DNA of 40,896 nucleotides, from positions 1-40,896 of the IMG/VR virus record IMGVR_UViG_3300048032_000919. One strand, written 5' to 3'. Source of the DNA: a virus. The position numbers and the translations under genes were made by a program. Each line of letters begins with the position of its first letter. The first letter of the stretch is position 1. Below the pieces are notes generated by a model. It had not been told where the DNA came from. It searched no databases and was given only the letters and a program-made list of their open reading frames with translations. Positions 30,039 to 36,033 of this stretch are shown piece after piece.

Positions 30039-30433
30039 TTGATGCCCGTAAGTTCTGAGGATGATCGGATCTTGTTACCTAATCCATCCACGACTTGAGT
30101 GCCATTTTCTTTGCATATTTTAAATTCTGGAATTTCTGAATTACTGCGATCTCCGCCGTTAGCAAAAATGTCGGGCTTGATTAAATCAAGTGTCTTGCAT
30201 ACAGTTTTATCATCATCAATAGACATAACTGCTTCGTCCACTCCTTTGATTTGAGCGACTATCGCCAGACGATCATCTTCACACATAAAAGACTTGCCCT
30301 TCTTAAGGACTGCTTGTTTGTCATTATTCACAATTACAACTAAATAATCTCCAAGCTCACGAGCAAGCCTGATATATTCTAAATGCCCAATGTGAATTGG
30401 ATCAAAATAACCACTAATTGCTACTTTTTTCAT
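30035..30433 (-). CDS. HldE/TagD-like nucleotidyltransferase
   Basis: A 132-residue HxGH nucleotidyltransferase: ISGYFDPIHIGHLEYI (5-20) is the intact GxFDxxHxGH loop, LVVIVNNDKQAVLKKGK follows, and NKIRSSSELTGI is the C-terminal SSSxL loop. DIFANGGDRSNSEIPE is shared with heptose-phosphate adenylyltransferases and related enzymes. The substrate is probably a sugar or polyol phosphate. It is coupled to the pyrophosphatase gene. Confidence 0.8.
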   Translation of the reverse strand: MKKVAISGYFDPIHIGHLEYIRLARELGDYLVVIVNNDKQAVLKKGKSFMCEDDRLAIVAQIKGVDEAVMSIDDDKTVCKTLDLIKPDIFANGGDRSNSEIPEFKICKENGTQVVDGLGNKIRSSSELTGIK

Positions 30434-30807
30434 GTAATATCTTCTAAACTATTTAAATAATATAATATATGCGCCAAAGTTTCGTAATCATTAATATTCA
30501 ATGCTTTATAAACCTCTGTATCTATTATATCTTGAGAGCCTAGAAAATCAAGAGGTAAAATTTCATCTTTTATTTCATCAAATAAACAAACATCTATAAA
30601 ACCGTCTTCGCCTGGAGTTTTAGTTATGTAAATTTTTATTAAATCTTGATTTGATTTTTTAAGCTTTTTCAGATCAGACCATAATTTATAAAATTTTAAA
30701 TCTAATTCTATTACTATGCTGCTTTTTTTACCTTTAAAATAAGTTTGATAGAGGTAATTGAAGACTTTTTTGTAATTGTTGGACTCTATCAGCTCTCTTA
30801 AGGTCAT
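30430..30807 (-). CDS. Hypothetical protein, 125 aa
   Basis: A soluble Lys/Leu/Ile-rich protein beginning MTLRELIESNNYKKVFNYLY, with VCLFDEIKDEILPLDFLGSQ near residue 73. The opening resembles a bacterial DUF6557-type protein, but I cannot confirm it. ATGA junctions on both sides place it in one transcript with the nucleotidyltransferase. Confidence 0.65.
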   Translation of the reverse strand: MTLRELIESNNYKKVFNYLYQTYFKGKKSSIVIELDLKFYKLWSDLKKLKKSNQDLIKIYITKTPGEDGFIDVCLFDEIKDEILPLDFLGSQDIIDTEVYKALNINDYETLAHILYYLNSLEDIT

Positions 30808-31034
30808 GATGGGCCTCTATAGATAGGGTTTTGGCGTGAATTGACAGCCTGAGACTCCATTATTCCAATATATCTTATCTGATGGTTGATCAGCTCTTGC
30901 TGCTTATTGATAGCCTCATGTTGAGTCTGTATTGTATCTTTTGCGTATTCAAGCTGATTATGTTGATTGTATGCGGTGATAGCTAGTAGAGCTAGCCCGA
31001 TTAACATTACAACTTCACCAAAAGAAAACTTCAC
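30804..31034 (-). CDS. Membrane-anchored coiled-coil protein (GTG start), 76 aa
   Basis: N-terminal helix FGEVVMLIGLALLAITAYNQ, then a Gln-rich coiled coil (LEYAKDTIQTQHEAINKQQE). The shape recalls Rz-like spanins or other phage envelope proteins; no Pro-rich C-terminus is present. GTG lies 9 bases after a GTGTA box; the ATG one base upstream reads ATGTGA. Confidence 0.6.
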   Translation of the reverse strand: MKFSFGEVVMLIGLALLAITAYNQHNQLEYAKDTIQTQHEAINKQQELINHQIRYIGIMESQAVNSRQNPIYRGPS

Positions 31035-31043
31035 ATAATGATA

Positions 31044-31048
31044 TACAC
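31044..31048 (-). promoter_or_regulatory. GTGTA box, 9 bases before start codon
   Basis: GTGTA (31048-31044), exactly 9 bases, GTG at 31034. It lies between the sigma-like gene and the pyrophosphatase unit. Confidence 0.45.
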
Positions 31049-31058
31049 AATTTATTAT

Positions 31059-31736
31059 CTATCCAAACAAATGATTTATTGATTCGTAGCCTTTTTTAAT
31101 TCTAGCCGCCGAATTATCTTGATTAATGTTTACTTTAATATGAGATCTAATCTTTTCTGCTACAGTTTTTTGTATAATTGCGACTGATTGTCTAGTTTCT
31201 TTTATAGTGAGTGCAGTTTCTCTTTGAGGCTTCCCTGAAACATAGTCGTTAAAAACAATCATTTCCTTGTCGCTTAGGAAATCACTATAATCCCTGATCC
31301 ATTTTAAAATAACCTCGACGTTATTAGGTTCGTCTATTTGCTGTAGAAAACTATCTTCTTTGGCTAAAAGCATAACTTTAAAAGTCCATTCAGATCCAGA
31401 TTGGTCAGATTCATCAGGGGTCATAAAGCTGCAAGTAGTAAAAGTGTTTCTATAGCGTTCGTCTTTGCCGGTGGTTCCTCTCATCGTCCAAAAAACGGCA
31501 TTTCTGGCACAAGCATAAGCAAACCGACTGAAACCTTCTTTGGTCAGGCAAGCTCTATCATTCTGGATATATTTTGATTTATACATAGAAAGCCTTTTAT
31601 TAACTTCTGAAGCGACTTCTTCTTCTGAAAGTATATGAAAATTTCTTCTGAATTTTCTGATTATGTATCTGATATCAGGCTGGAAATTAGCAAGTAATTT
31701 ATCATACTTAGCTATATCTTGTTTAGTAACACTCAT
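31059..31736 (-). CDS. Sigma70-family-like transcription factor
   Basis: A 225-residue protein with a sigma-like arrangement. The N-terminal helices (LLANFQPDIRYIIRKFRRNF, then SEEEVASEVNKRL) and FAYACARNAVFWTMRG resemble region 2. The C-terminal FLSDKEMIVFNDYVSGKPQR, then ETALTIKETRQSVAIIQKTV, resembles region 4 with its HTH. It is divergent enough that a late-type phage sigma factor seems likely. It is coupled by ATGA to the upstream gene. Confidence 0.65.
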   Translation of the reverse strand: MSVTKQDIAKYDKLLANFQPDIRYIIRKFRRNFHILSEEEVASEVNKRLSMYKSKYIQNDRACLTKEGFSRFAYACARNAVFWTMRGTTGKDERYRNTFTTCSFMTPDESDQSGSEWTFKVMLLAKEDSFLQQIDEPNNVEVILKWIRDYSDFLSDKEMIVFNDYVSGKPQRETALTIKETRQSVAIIQKTVAEKIRSHIKVNINQDNSAARIKKGYESINHLFG

Positions 31737-32047
31737 TTTTTAAATAAAATATTTACTTCATTAGGGAAAGATGCGTTCCTGACATGAAACCAATCATTCA
31801 CTGATAGTTTTTTGTTATTAAAACGAGAATGGACACCTATTCTTGATATTTCAACGCAAGAAACAATAGCGCCAGGATTATCTTCATTGGTTTTCTTTTT
31901 TAAGATATTTAAAGCAAAAGATTTTGATCTGCAATAAATAATAGTTTTGAAATTGAATTTTTCTCCGTTTGGTCTAGTTTCTTTATACTGCACTTTCCAG
32001 TAATGACCATAATCATAAGACTCAGGTTCTTTTTTAAAGATTTGCAT
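31733..32047 (-). CDS. Hypothetical protein, 104 aa
   Basis: A basic, beta-rich protein (YDYGHYWKVQYKETRPNGEK, FNFKTIIYCRSKSFALNILK). I start it at MQIFKKEPES (32047), which follows a promoter with a 7-base gap; the frame to 32083 would include that promoter. It is directly upstream of the sigma-like gene. Function unknown. Confidence 0.6.
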   Translation of the reverse strand: MQIFKKEPESYDYGHYWKVQYKETRPNGEKFNFKTIIYCRSKSFALNILKKKTNEDNPGAIVSCVEISRIGVHSRFNNKKLSVNDWFHVRNASFPNEVNILFKK

Positions 32048-32054
32048 GAATGAT

Positions 32055-32083
32055 ACTATACCACGCCGCAAACATTTGATCAA
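32055..32083 (-). promoter_or_regulatory. Sigma70-type near-leaderless promoter
   Basis: TTGATC (32083-32078), 17-base spacer, TATAGT (32060-32055), 7 bases, ATG at 32047. It would transcribe the sigma-like gene. Confidence 0.65.
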
Positions 32084-32092
32084 GCCTTAAAT

Positions 32093-32239
32093 TTACTTTT
32101 TTGTTTTTTTAGACCAATTGATTTTTTCGTAATTCGACTTAAACTTTTTTGAGTGATTGTTTCTCGGCGCATCACCTTTTCCATTACCAGAAGAGCGTGA
32201 GGTGCCGCAACTCTTTCCACATTTGTTTGACTTGCTCAT
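32093..32239 (-). CDS. Small basic hypothetical protein, 48 aa
   Basis: Reads MSKSNKCGKSCGTSRSSGNG, then a Lys/Asn-rich tail ending NWSKKTKK. Very basic, with two Cys, so nucleic-acid binding is plausible. It is coupled by ATGA to the upstream gene and ends just before the next promoter. Confidence 0.6.
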   Translation of the reverse strand: MSKSNKCGKSCGTSRSSGNGKGDAPRNNHSKKFKSNYEKINWSKKTKK

Positions 32240-32406
32240 TTCCATTTACAATAGTTTGGGTTTTCTGCTCGTTTTCTACGCATATATTCACGCTTTTGTT
32301 CGCGGCGCTTTTCAAGGTTTTCTTCGTCATACTTCTTTTGAGCCTTAGAAAGCGCTTCTTTTCCTTTTACGCTTTTTTGGTATTTTTTTTGTGATTTGTA
32401 TTTCAT
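32236..32406 (-). CDS. Small Lys/Arg-rich protein, 56 aa
   Basis: From MKYKSQKKYQKSVKGKEALS the protein is a single, extremely charged helix (EENLEKRREQKREYMRRKRA). Short basic helices of this type are frequent next to phage HNH or mobility genes and probably bind nucleic acid. The start at 32406 follows the dNMP kinase stop; 32430 is an alternative. Confidence 0.6.
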   Translation of the reverse strand: MKYKSQKKYQKSVKGKEALSKAQKKYDEENLEKRREQKREYMRRKRAENPNYCKWK

Positions 32407-32428
32407 ATATAGTCCACTAATATTCAAC
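32406..32428 (-). repeat. Regulatory repeat TAGTGGACTATATA, copy 1
   Basis: TTGAAT then TAGTGGACTATATA on the minus strand, matching 33204-33225 except for small differences in the short link. TAGT-GG-ACTA is a small inverted repeat, suggesting an operator. Confidence 0.5.
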
Positions 32429-32989
32429 ATAGTTGCGGAAATTTTTTTTCAAAACTGGTTTTAGCAATGTATGGGATTCTTTTATGTCCCCTGGCTTATA
32501 AGTGGGCCACATTATGTGAAGGTCTACATGTTTCTCAATTAGCGCCGATTGAACATGTTCATCTTGGTTGGCAGCCTTGATACCCTCTCGACTTACTTTA
32601 GTGATAATGCCTCCGATGGATTTAACCCATTGAGCTTCATTTTCAAACCTAACATCAGTTATGAAGATAAAATTATCCTTAGAGTCTTTATGGTTATCTT
32701 CAATAGCTTGCTCCACCTTCTTGATCCAGCAGTTCGGGTCAAGCTTGCGCCTCAAATGCGTACCATAGGTCACTAGGAATGGCCTAATTAATTCTTTATC
32801 TTCCGCTTCTTCTGTGAAGGCAGAAATTCCAACATGTTTTTTTAAGAAATCATCAGACTCCTCCTTTAATGCATCTGCAAAAGCATACCTGTGGCATTTT
32901 GCCTTAGATAATAATCTAGAGCTTTCTTGAAAAAAAGTATCTTTGCCAGATCTAGCAAAGCCTGTAACACCTATAATAATATTATTCAT
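32417..32989 (-). CDS. Deoxynucleoside monophosphate kinase (T4 gp1-like)
   Basis: A 190-residue P-loop kinase: GVTGFARSGKDTFF (8-21) contains the ARSGKDT loop typical of phage dNMP kinases, and FITDVRFENEAQW (about 119-131) is the second signature. These enzymes phosphorylate dNMPs and support DNA synthesis with the dUTPase nearby. It overlaps the upstream gene by 8 bases. Confidence 0.85.
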   Translation of the reverse strand: MNNIIIGVTGFARSGKDTFFQESSRLLSKAKCHRYAFADALKEESDDFLKKHVGISAFTEEAEDKELIRPFLVTYGTHLRRKLDPNCWIKKVEQAIEDNHKDSKDNFIFITDVRFENEAQWVKSIGGIITKVSREGIKAANQDEHVQSALIEKHVDLHIMWPTYKPGDIKESHTLLKPVLKKNFRNYVEY

Positions 32990-33188
32990 CTATTTCTATA
33001 TCAGATTCAAAGCTTCCATCATTTACTAATTCTTGAATTTTTTCTTGTAGCGCACCAATCATAGTGATTGTGTTTATGTCAAACTCATGCAAGTACCGCT
33101 CGACTAGATCATCTAATTCAAACCGAAATGCATCTGTCTGCTCGTCGTAGTCCCTTGGGCCTGTTGGTTCTTCAAATTCGTCGTCCAT
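32982..33188 (-). CDS. Acidic hypothetical protein, 68 aa
   Basis: An Asp/Glu-rich protein (MDDEFEEPTGPRDYDEQTDA) with a helix FELDDLVERYLHEFDINTIT. First gene of the dNMP kinase unit; the ATG lies 8 bases from a -10 box. No family recognised. Confidence 0.65.
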   Translation of the reverse strand: MDDEFEEPTGPRDYDEQTDAFRFELDDLVERYLHEFDINTITMIGALQEKIQELVNDGSFESDIEIDE

Positions 33189-33196
33189 CTAATTCT

Positions 33197-33225
33197 ATTG
33201 TAATATATAGTCCACTATAATTCAA
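33197..33225 (-). promoter_or_regulatory. Sigma70-type promoter with embedded operator-like repeat
   Basis: TTGAAT (33225-33220), 17-base spacer, TACAAT (33202-33197), 8 bases, ATG at 33188. The spacer is TAGTGGACTATATA-type repeat copy 2. Confidence 0.65.
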
Positions 33226-33253
33226 CTTGCGTTTCGAAAATTTTTTTAGCATC

Positions 33254-33284
33254 AAAAAAAAAAGGGCGCCCCGAAAGGCGCCCT
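33254..33284 (-). terminator. Rho-independent terminator
   Basis: A 7-bp GC-only stem GGGCGCC/GGCGCCC with a CCGAAA-type loop, followed on the minus strand by a run of ten T. It terminates transcription of the 33306 gene unit. Confidence 0.85.
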
Positions 33285-33305
33285 CAGTCAACCTATAACC
33301 GAAAG

Positions 33306-33563
33306 TTATTTAGACTTGCAGCTACCACTATCGCAACTTAGCTTACCGATAAGAGCAACAACCAAAACTAAAGTTACAAAGGAAGTAAAGTCGGCGCCTG
33401 TGCCTACAAAACCGCCAAGCAAACCTTCTAAATTGCCGATAACATTAACAGGAGCGGACTCGCCGAATACAGCTTGAACGATAATAAGTAGTCCAAGTAC
33501 GCTTAACAATGTGACAGCAATTCCTTTTACTGCACAAGTGATTTTTTCTAGTGTATCTTTCAT
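33306..33563 (-). CDS. Small membrane protein with two helices, 85 aa
   Basis: Helices at AVKGIAVTLLSVLGLLIIVQ and FTSFVTLVLVVALIGKL flank a Gly-rich loop (NLEGLLGGFVGTGADF); the tail SCDSGSCKSK carries two Cys. The hairpin shape and size fit a phage holin or minor coat-like protein, but no family is recognisable. A strong terminator follows directly. Confidence 0.65.
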   Translation of the reverse strand: MKDTLEKITCAVKGIAVTLLSVLGLLIIVQAVFGESAPVNVIGNLEGLLGGFVGTGADFTSFVTLVLVVALIGKLSCDSGSCKSK

Positions 33564-33582
33564 AATTTTTATTAGGGGTTAA

Positions 33583-34236
33583 TTAGAAATTGATGGAAAC
33601 AGCTCCGCCGAATACCCACTCATCTTCAGAAACGTCTGAATCAACGTAATCAGCGGACAAAATAACTTCAGCATTATCACTAATACCCTTTGAGAGATTA
33701 GCTCCTGCCGTAAAGTAATCTGAATCAAGAGTTTCTGTAAGCTCAGATTCTCCATACAATGCATGCAAGCAAAGGCCAGCTACACCTAAGTCAAACTTAT
33801 GATTAATGCCGACTTCCCATGTAAATAAATCATCTTTCAAAGAACGATAAAGATTTACAGTAGGAGAGAGTAACACATTTAAATCAGCAGAAAGAGCAAA
33901 CTCAAACAAAGAAGCTCCATCTACGTCTTCAAAATGATTGAGGCCGCCATATGCAGAGACCAAATCATCAGCAAAACTCTTAGATACTCCAGCAGTAAGA
34001 ATATAAACATCCGAGCCATTCTCTACAGCTTGATTAGTAAATGCTCCCGCAGATAGCGTAACAGATGAAAGTTCATAACTTGTACCAACCGAGCTTTGAA
34101 CCGACTCTTCAGCAATTGCAACGCCTCGATAAAAGTAATCAGAAGAGTAGCCAATTTTCGCTGAGTTCTGCTGTGCAGAAGCGACGTTAATAATAAACCC
34201 TAGAAGGGTTGTCACAATAATTTTAGTAGTATTCAT
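33583..34236 (-). CDS. Outer-membrane beta-barrel protein
   Basis: A 217-residue protein with signal peptide TKIIVTTLLGFIINVASAQQ (cleavage after ASA) and alternating strands. It opens KIGYSSDYFYRGVAIAEESV, the SDYxxRG phrase of the TorF/Gcw_chp porin-like family, and ends in an aromatic terminal residue (VSINF), as needed for BAM recognition. A phage might use it to change the surface, block receptors or alter permeability. Confidence 0.75.
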   Translation of the reverse strand: MNTTKIIVTTLLGFIINVASAQQNSAKIGYSSDYFYRGVAIAEESVQSSVGTSYELSSVTLSAGAFTNQAVENGSDVYILTAGVSKSFADDLVSAYGGLNHFEDVDGASLFEFALSADLNVLLSPTVNLYRSLKDDLFTWEVGINHKFDLGVAGLCLHALYGESELTETLDSDYFTAGANLSKGISDNAEVILSADYVDSDVSEDEWVFGGAVSINF

Positions 34237-34261
34237 AACTATGTTTGTGTTAATAAAAAAT

Positions 34262-34849
34262 TTATTTAATTCTTACTTCTTTCCAAGATACAAGTTTAGC
34301 TTTTACTTGATCTCTAATGTGGCGTTGCCTAGAATTAAGTTGGCTTTTGCCGCTTTTAACCTCGATAAGTGTGATTTCATCGTCTCCAAAAGATATGTAG
34401 TCTATAGGCTTACCTAGGAAGACGCACGTTTCAGGATCAAAATCGAATTGATCAAGAAAGGGCGCCAAAGTTTCGGCAATATGTCCAAGTCGTACTTCAC
34501 TACTTTTCTTTTGGGATGTTACTTTCTTTTTTTCTTCAGAAATCTCAAATATTTGATTTTCTAAGTCGTTTTTATTCTTTATATAGTCTTTTTGTAGATC
34601 GCTATATGCTTTTTGTAAATTATTATTTTGTATATTAAGCTCTGTTGATTTGTTTTTCAACAAGTTTATTTCATCATGTAGATTATTTAATTGTTGACTA
34701 TGTATTATATCTTTGTTTTTCTCTCTGTCAAGGAGTTTGTCTATTTCTGTTTGAGAAGTAGACTCCTGAGGTTTGGGGCTATAGAAGTATTGCGTGTAAA
34801 TCCATACGAATATAGCAAGAACAACACAAACAGATAGAAAAGTGTCCAA
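34262..34849 (-). CDS. Membrane-anchored Holliday-junction-resolvase-like nuclease (TTG start)
   Basis: A 195-residue protein: membrane helix FLSVCVVLAIFVWIYTQYF (4-22), coiled coil about 40-110, then a C-terminal nuclease domain. GKPIDYISFGDDEITLIEVK (about 147-166) gives the D...ExK core and QLNSRQRHIRDQV matches the family of predicted endonucleases distantly related to archaeal resolvases. No in-frame Met exists downstream before the domain, so the TTG at 34849 is chosen. Confidence 0.7.
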   Translation of the reverse strand: MDTFLSVCVVLAIFVWIYTQYFYSPKPQESTSQTEIDKLLDREKNKDIIHSQQLNNLHDEINLLKNKSTELNIQNNNLQKAYSDLQKDYIKNKNDLENQIFEISEEKKKVTSQKKSSEVRLGHIAETLAPFLDQFDFDPETCVFLGKPIDYISFGDDEITLIEVKSGKSQLNSRQRHIRDQVKAKLVSWKEVRIK

Positions 34850-34851
34850 AA

Positions 34852-35109
34852 TTACTTCTTTGTGAGAGATACAATGCGATCATGTCTGAATGATCTGATC
34901 TGTTTCCGCGCAAAACAATACGCACGAAAACCTGCATTGTCTCTTTGTTCCGATTTATTTCCAAAAGATTTGTACAAATTAATGTCTCCTATTAAATAGG
35001 TTTTAATTTTTTTATCCGCACATCGGTATACTAAATAGTATTTTTGGCCCGAAATGGCTCGTTTGATTTTATAAGAAAAAGAATTTAGTTTATTCAAGAT
35101 TTTATTCAT
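34852..35109 (-). CDS. Small WYL-like domain protein
   Basis: An 85-residue basic protein whose C-terminal half, FRAYCFARKQIRSFRHDRIV (about 61-80), matches the WYL-domain ending AYCxxRxxxRxFRxDRI. WYL domains bind nucleic acid or nucleotide ligands and occur in regulators of CRISPR and phage defence. Here the domain stands alone without an HTH. Confidence 0.6.
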   Translation of the reverse strand: MNKILNKLNSFSYKIKRAISGQKYYLVYRCADKKIKTYLIGDINLYKSFGNKSEQRDNAGFRAYCFARKQIRSFRHDRIVSLTKK

Positions 35110-35329
35110 CGTTAGGAGAAATGTCTATATTACGAGATTCACAGTAGGCGACACTGTAGCCAGCCTTGAACGCAAAGCGATCCAGAAAAAAACAAGCCAA
35201 GCATACAGCAATACCCTTCCATAAATCAAGACCTGAATTATAAAATAATAAGAATGAAATCAATAAGTAAGGGCAAAACTTATTGAGACAATAGTTGATG
35301 AAAAAATTATTAAGAGCCACTGCTACCAA
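35102..35329 (-). CDS. Small membrane protein, 75 aa
   Basis: Two or three hydrophobic segments (NKFCPYLLISFLLFYNSGLD, LWKGIAVCLACFFLDRFAF) and a polar Asn/Asp-rich tail. It overlaps dut by 20 bases and the WYL-like gene by 8. Several Cys. Function unknown. Confidence 0.6.
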   Translation of the reverse strand: MVAVALNNFFINYCLNKFCPYLLISFLLFYNSGLDLWKGIAVCLACFFLDRFAFKAGYSVAYCESRNIDISPNDE

Positions 35330-35738
35330 ATCCTCCTGTATTTCTTTGTGAATCAGACAAATCTGTCGATTCGGTTAATTCTATCTTAGGCAATCTGACA
35401 AATACTATTTGTCCAACCCTGTCTCCTACTTGATATGAAGTGTTTGTTTCATCAGTAGAAAAACGTAACTTGACTTCCCCTCTGTAACCGCTATCAATAA
35501 CACCTACAGAATTGCGCAGAAAATGCTTTGTTTTGCTGATGCTTGATCTTGGGAAAACTAAACCAACGTAACCTTTTGGTATCTCGAAAGCAAGACCTGT
35601 ACATATCTCTGTGTAAATTCCATCAGAAACACTCGGGTAAGTTACTGAAGTAGCTGTAAGATCATAACCTGCATCGCTTGAATTAGCTTGAGCAGGCTCA
35701 ACTGCGTGAGGTACTAATTTTTTAAACTTTACTTTCAT
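35310..35738 (-). CDS. dut: dUTP diphosphatase
   Basis: A 142-residue trimeric-type dUTPase with all five motifs: DAGYDL (22-27), PRSSISK (63-69), GVIDSGYRGEV (79-89), RVGQIVF (107-113) and NTGGFGSSG (133-141). It hydrolyses dUTP to dUMP and PPi, keeping uracil out of phage DNA. The ATG forms a TAATG junction with the upstream stop. Confidence 0.93.
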   Translation of the reverse strand: MKVKFKKLVPHAVEPAQANSSDAGYDLTATSVTYPSVSDGIYTEICTGLAFEIPKGYVGLVFPRSSISKTKHFLRNSVGVIDSGYRGEVKLRFSTDETNTSYQVGDRVGQIVFVRLPKIELTESTDLSDSQRNTGGFGSSGS

Positions 35739-35950
35739 TAATAAATTTTGTGAGGCCTTGAAGTATAAACAATATCAACTTTTCCGACTGAAGTATGATC
35801 ATACTGCTTGACCATCTCTTGTAGCTGAAAAGCGCGATACTCTGCTTCATGCTTTGCTTTATAGTTGACATCTTCAACCCTTCTGCCATGCCTAGTGACG
35901 ACATAAACGGCATCAGAGCCTTTAATTAGATTTTTCCTGATAATTTTCAT
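35738..35950 (-). CDS. Small basic hypothetical protein, 70 aa
   Basis: From MKIIRKNLIKGSDAVYVVTR the protein is a strand-rich basic N-terminus followed by helix KHEAEYRAFQLQEMVKQYDH and a tail VDIVYTSRPHKIY. The start at 35950 is preferred over 36007, since the frame above it runs through the promoter. First gene of the dut unit. Confidence 0.6.
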   Translation of the reverse strand: MKIIRKNLIKGSDAVYVVTRHGRRVEDVNYKAKHEAEYRAFQLQEMVKQYDHTSVGKVDIVYTSRPHKIY

Positions 35951-35963
35951 GATTGATAGAAGG

Positions 35964-35992
35964 AGTATACTAAATATTGAATTGAAAGTCAA
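35964..35992 (-). promoter_or_regulatory. Sigma70-type promoter
   Basis: TTGACT (35992-35987), 17-base spacer, TATACT (35969-35964), 13 bases, ATG at 35950. Confidence 0.65.
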
Positions 35993-36019
35993 GTTTTTTT
36001 TCTTCAAAAATGATTTTGG

Positions 36020-36024
36020 TTGTA
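36020..36024 (+). promoter_or_regulatory. TTGTA variant of the GTGTA box
   Basis: TTGTA, exactly 9 bases, ATG at 36034. One-base variant of the repeated element. Confidence 0.35.
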
Positions 36025-36033
36025 ATATATTTC

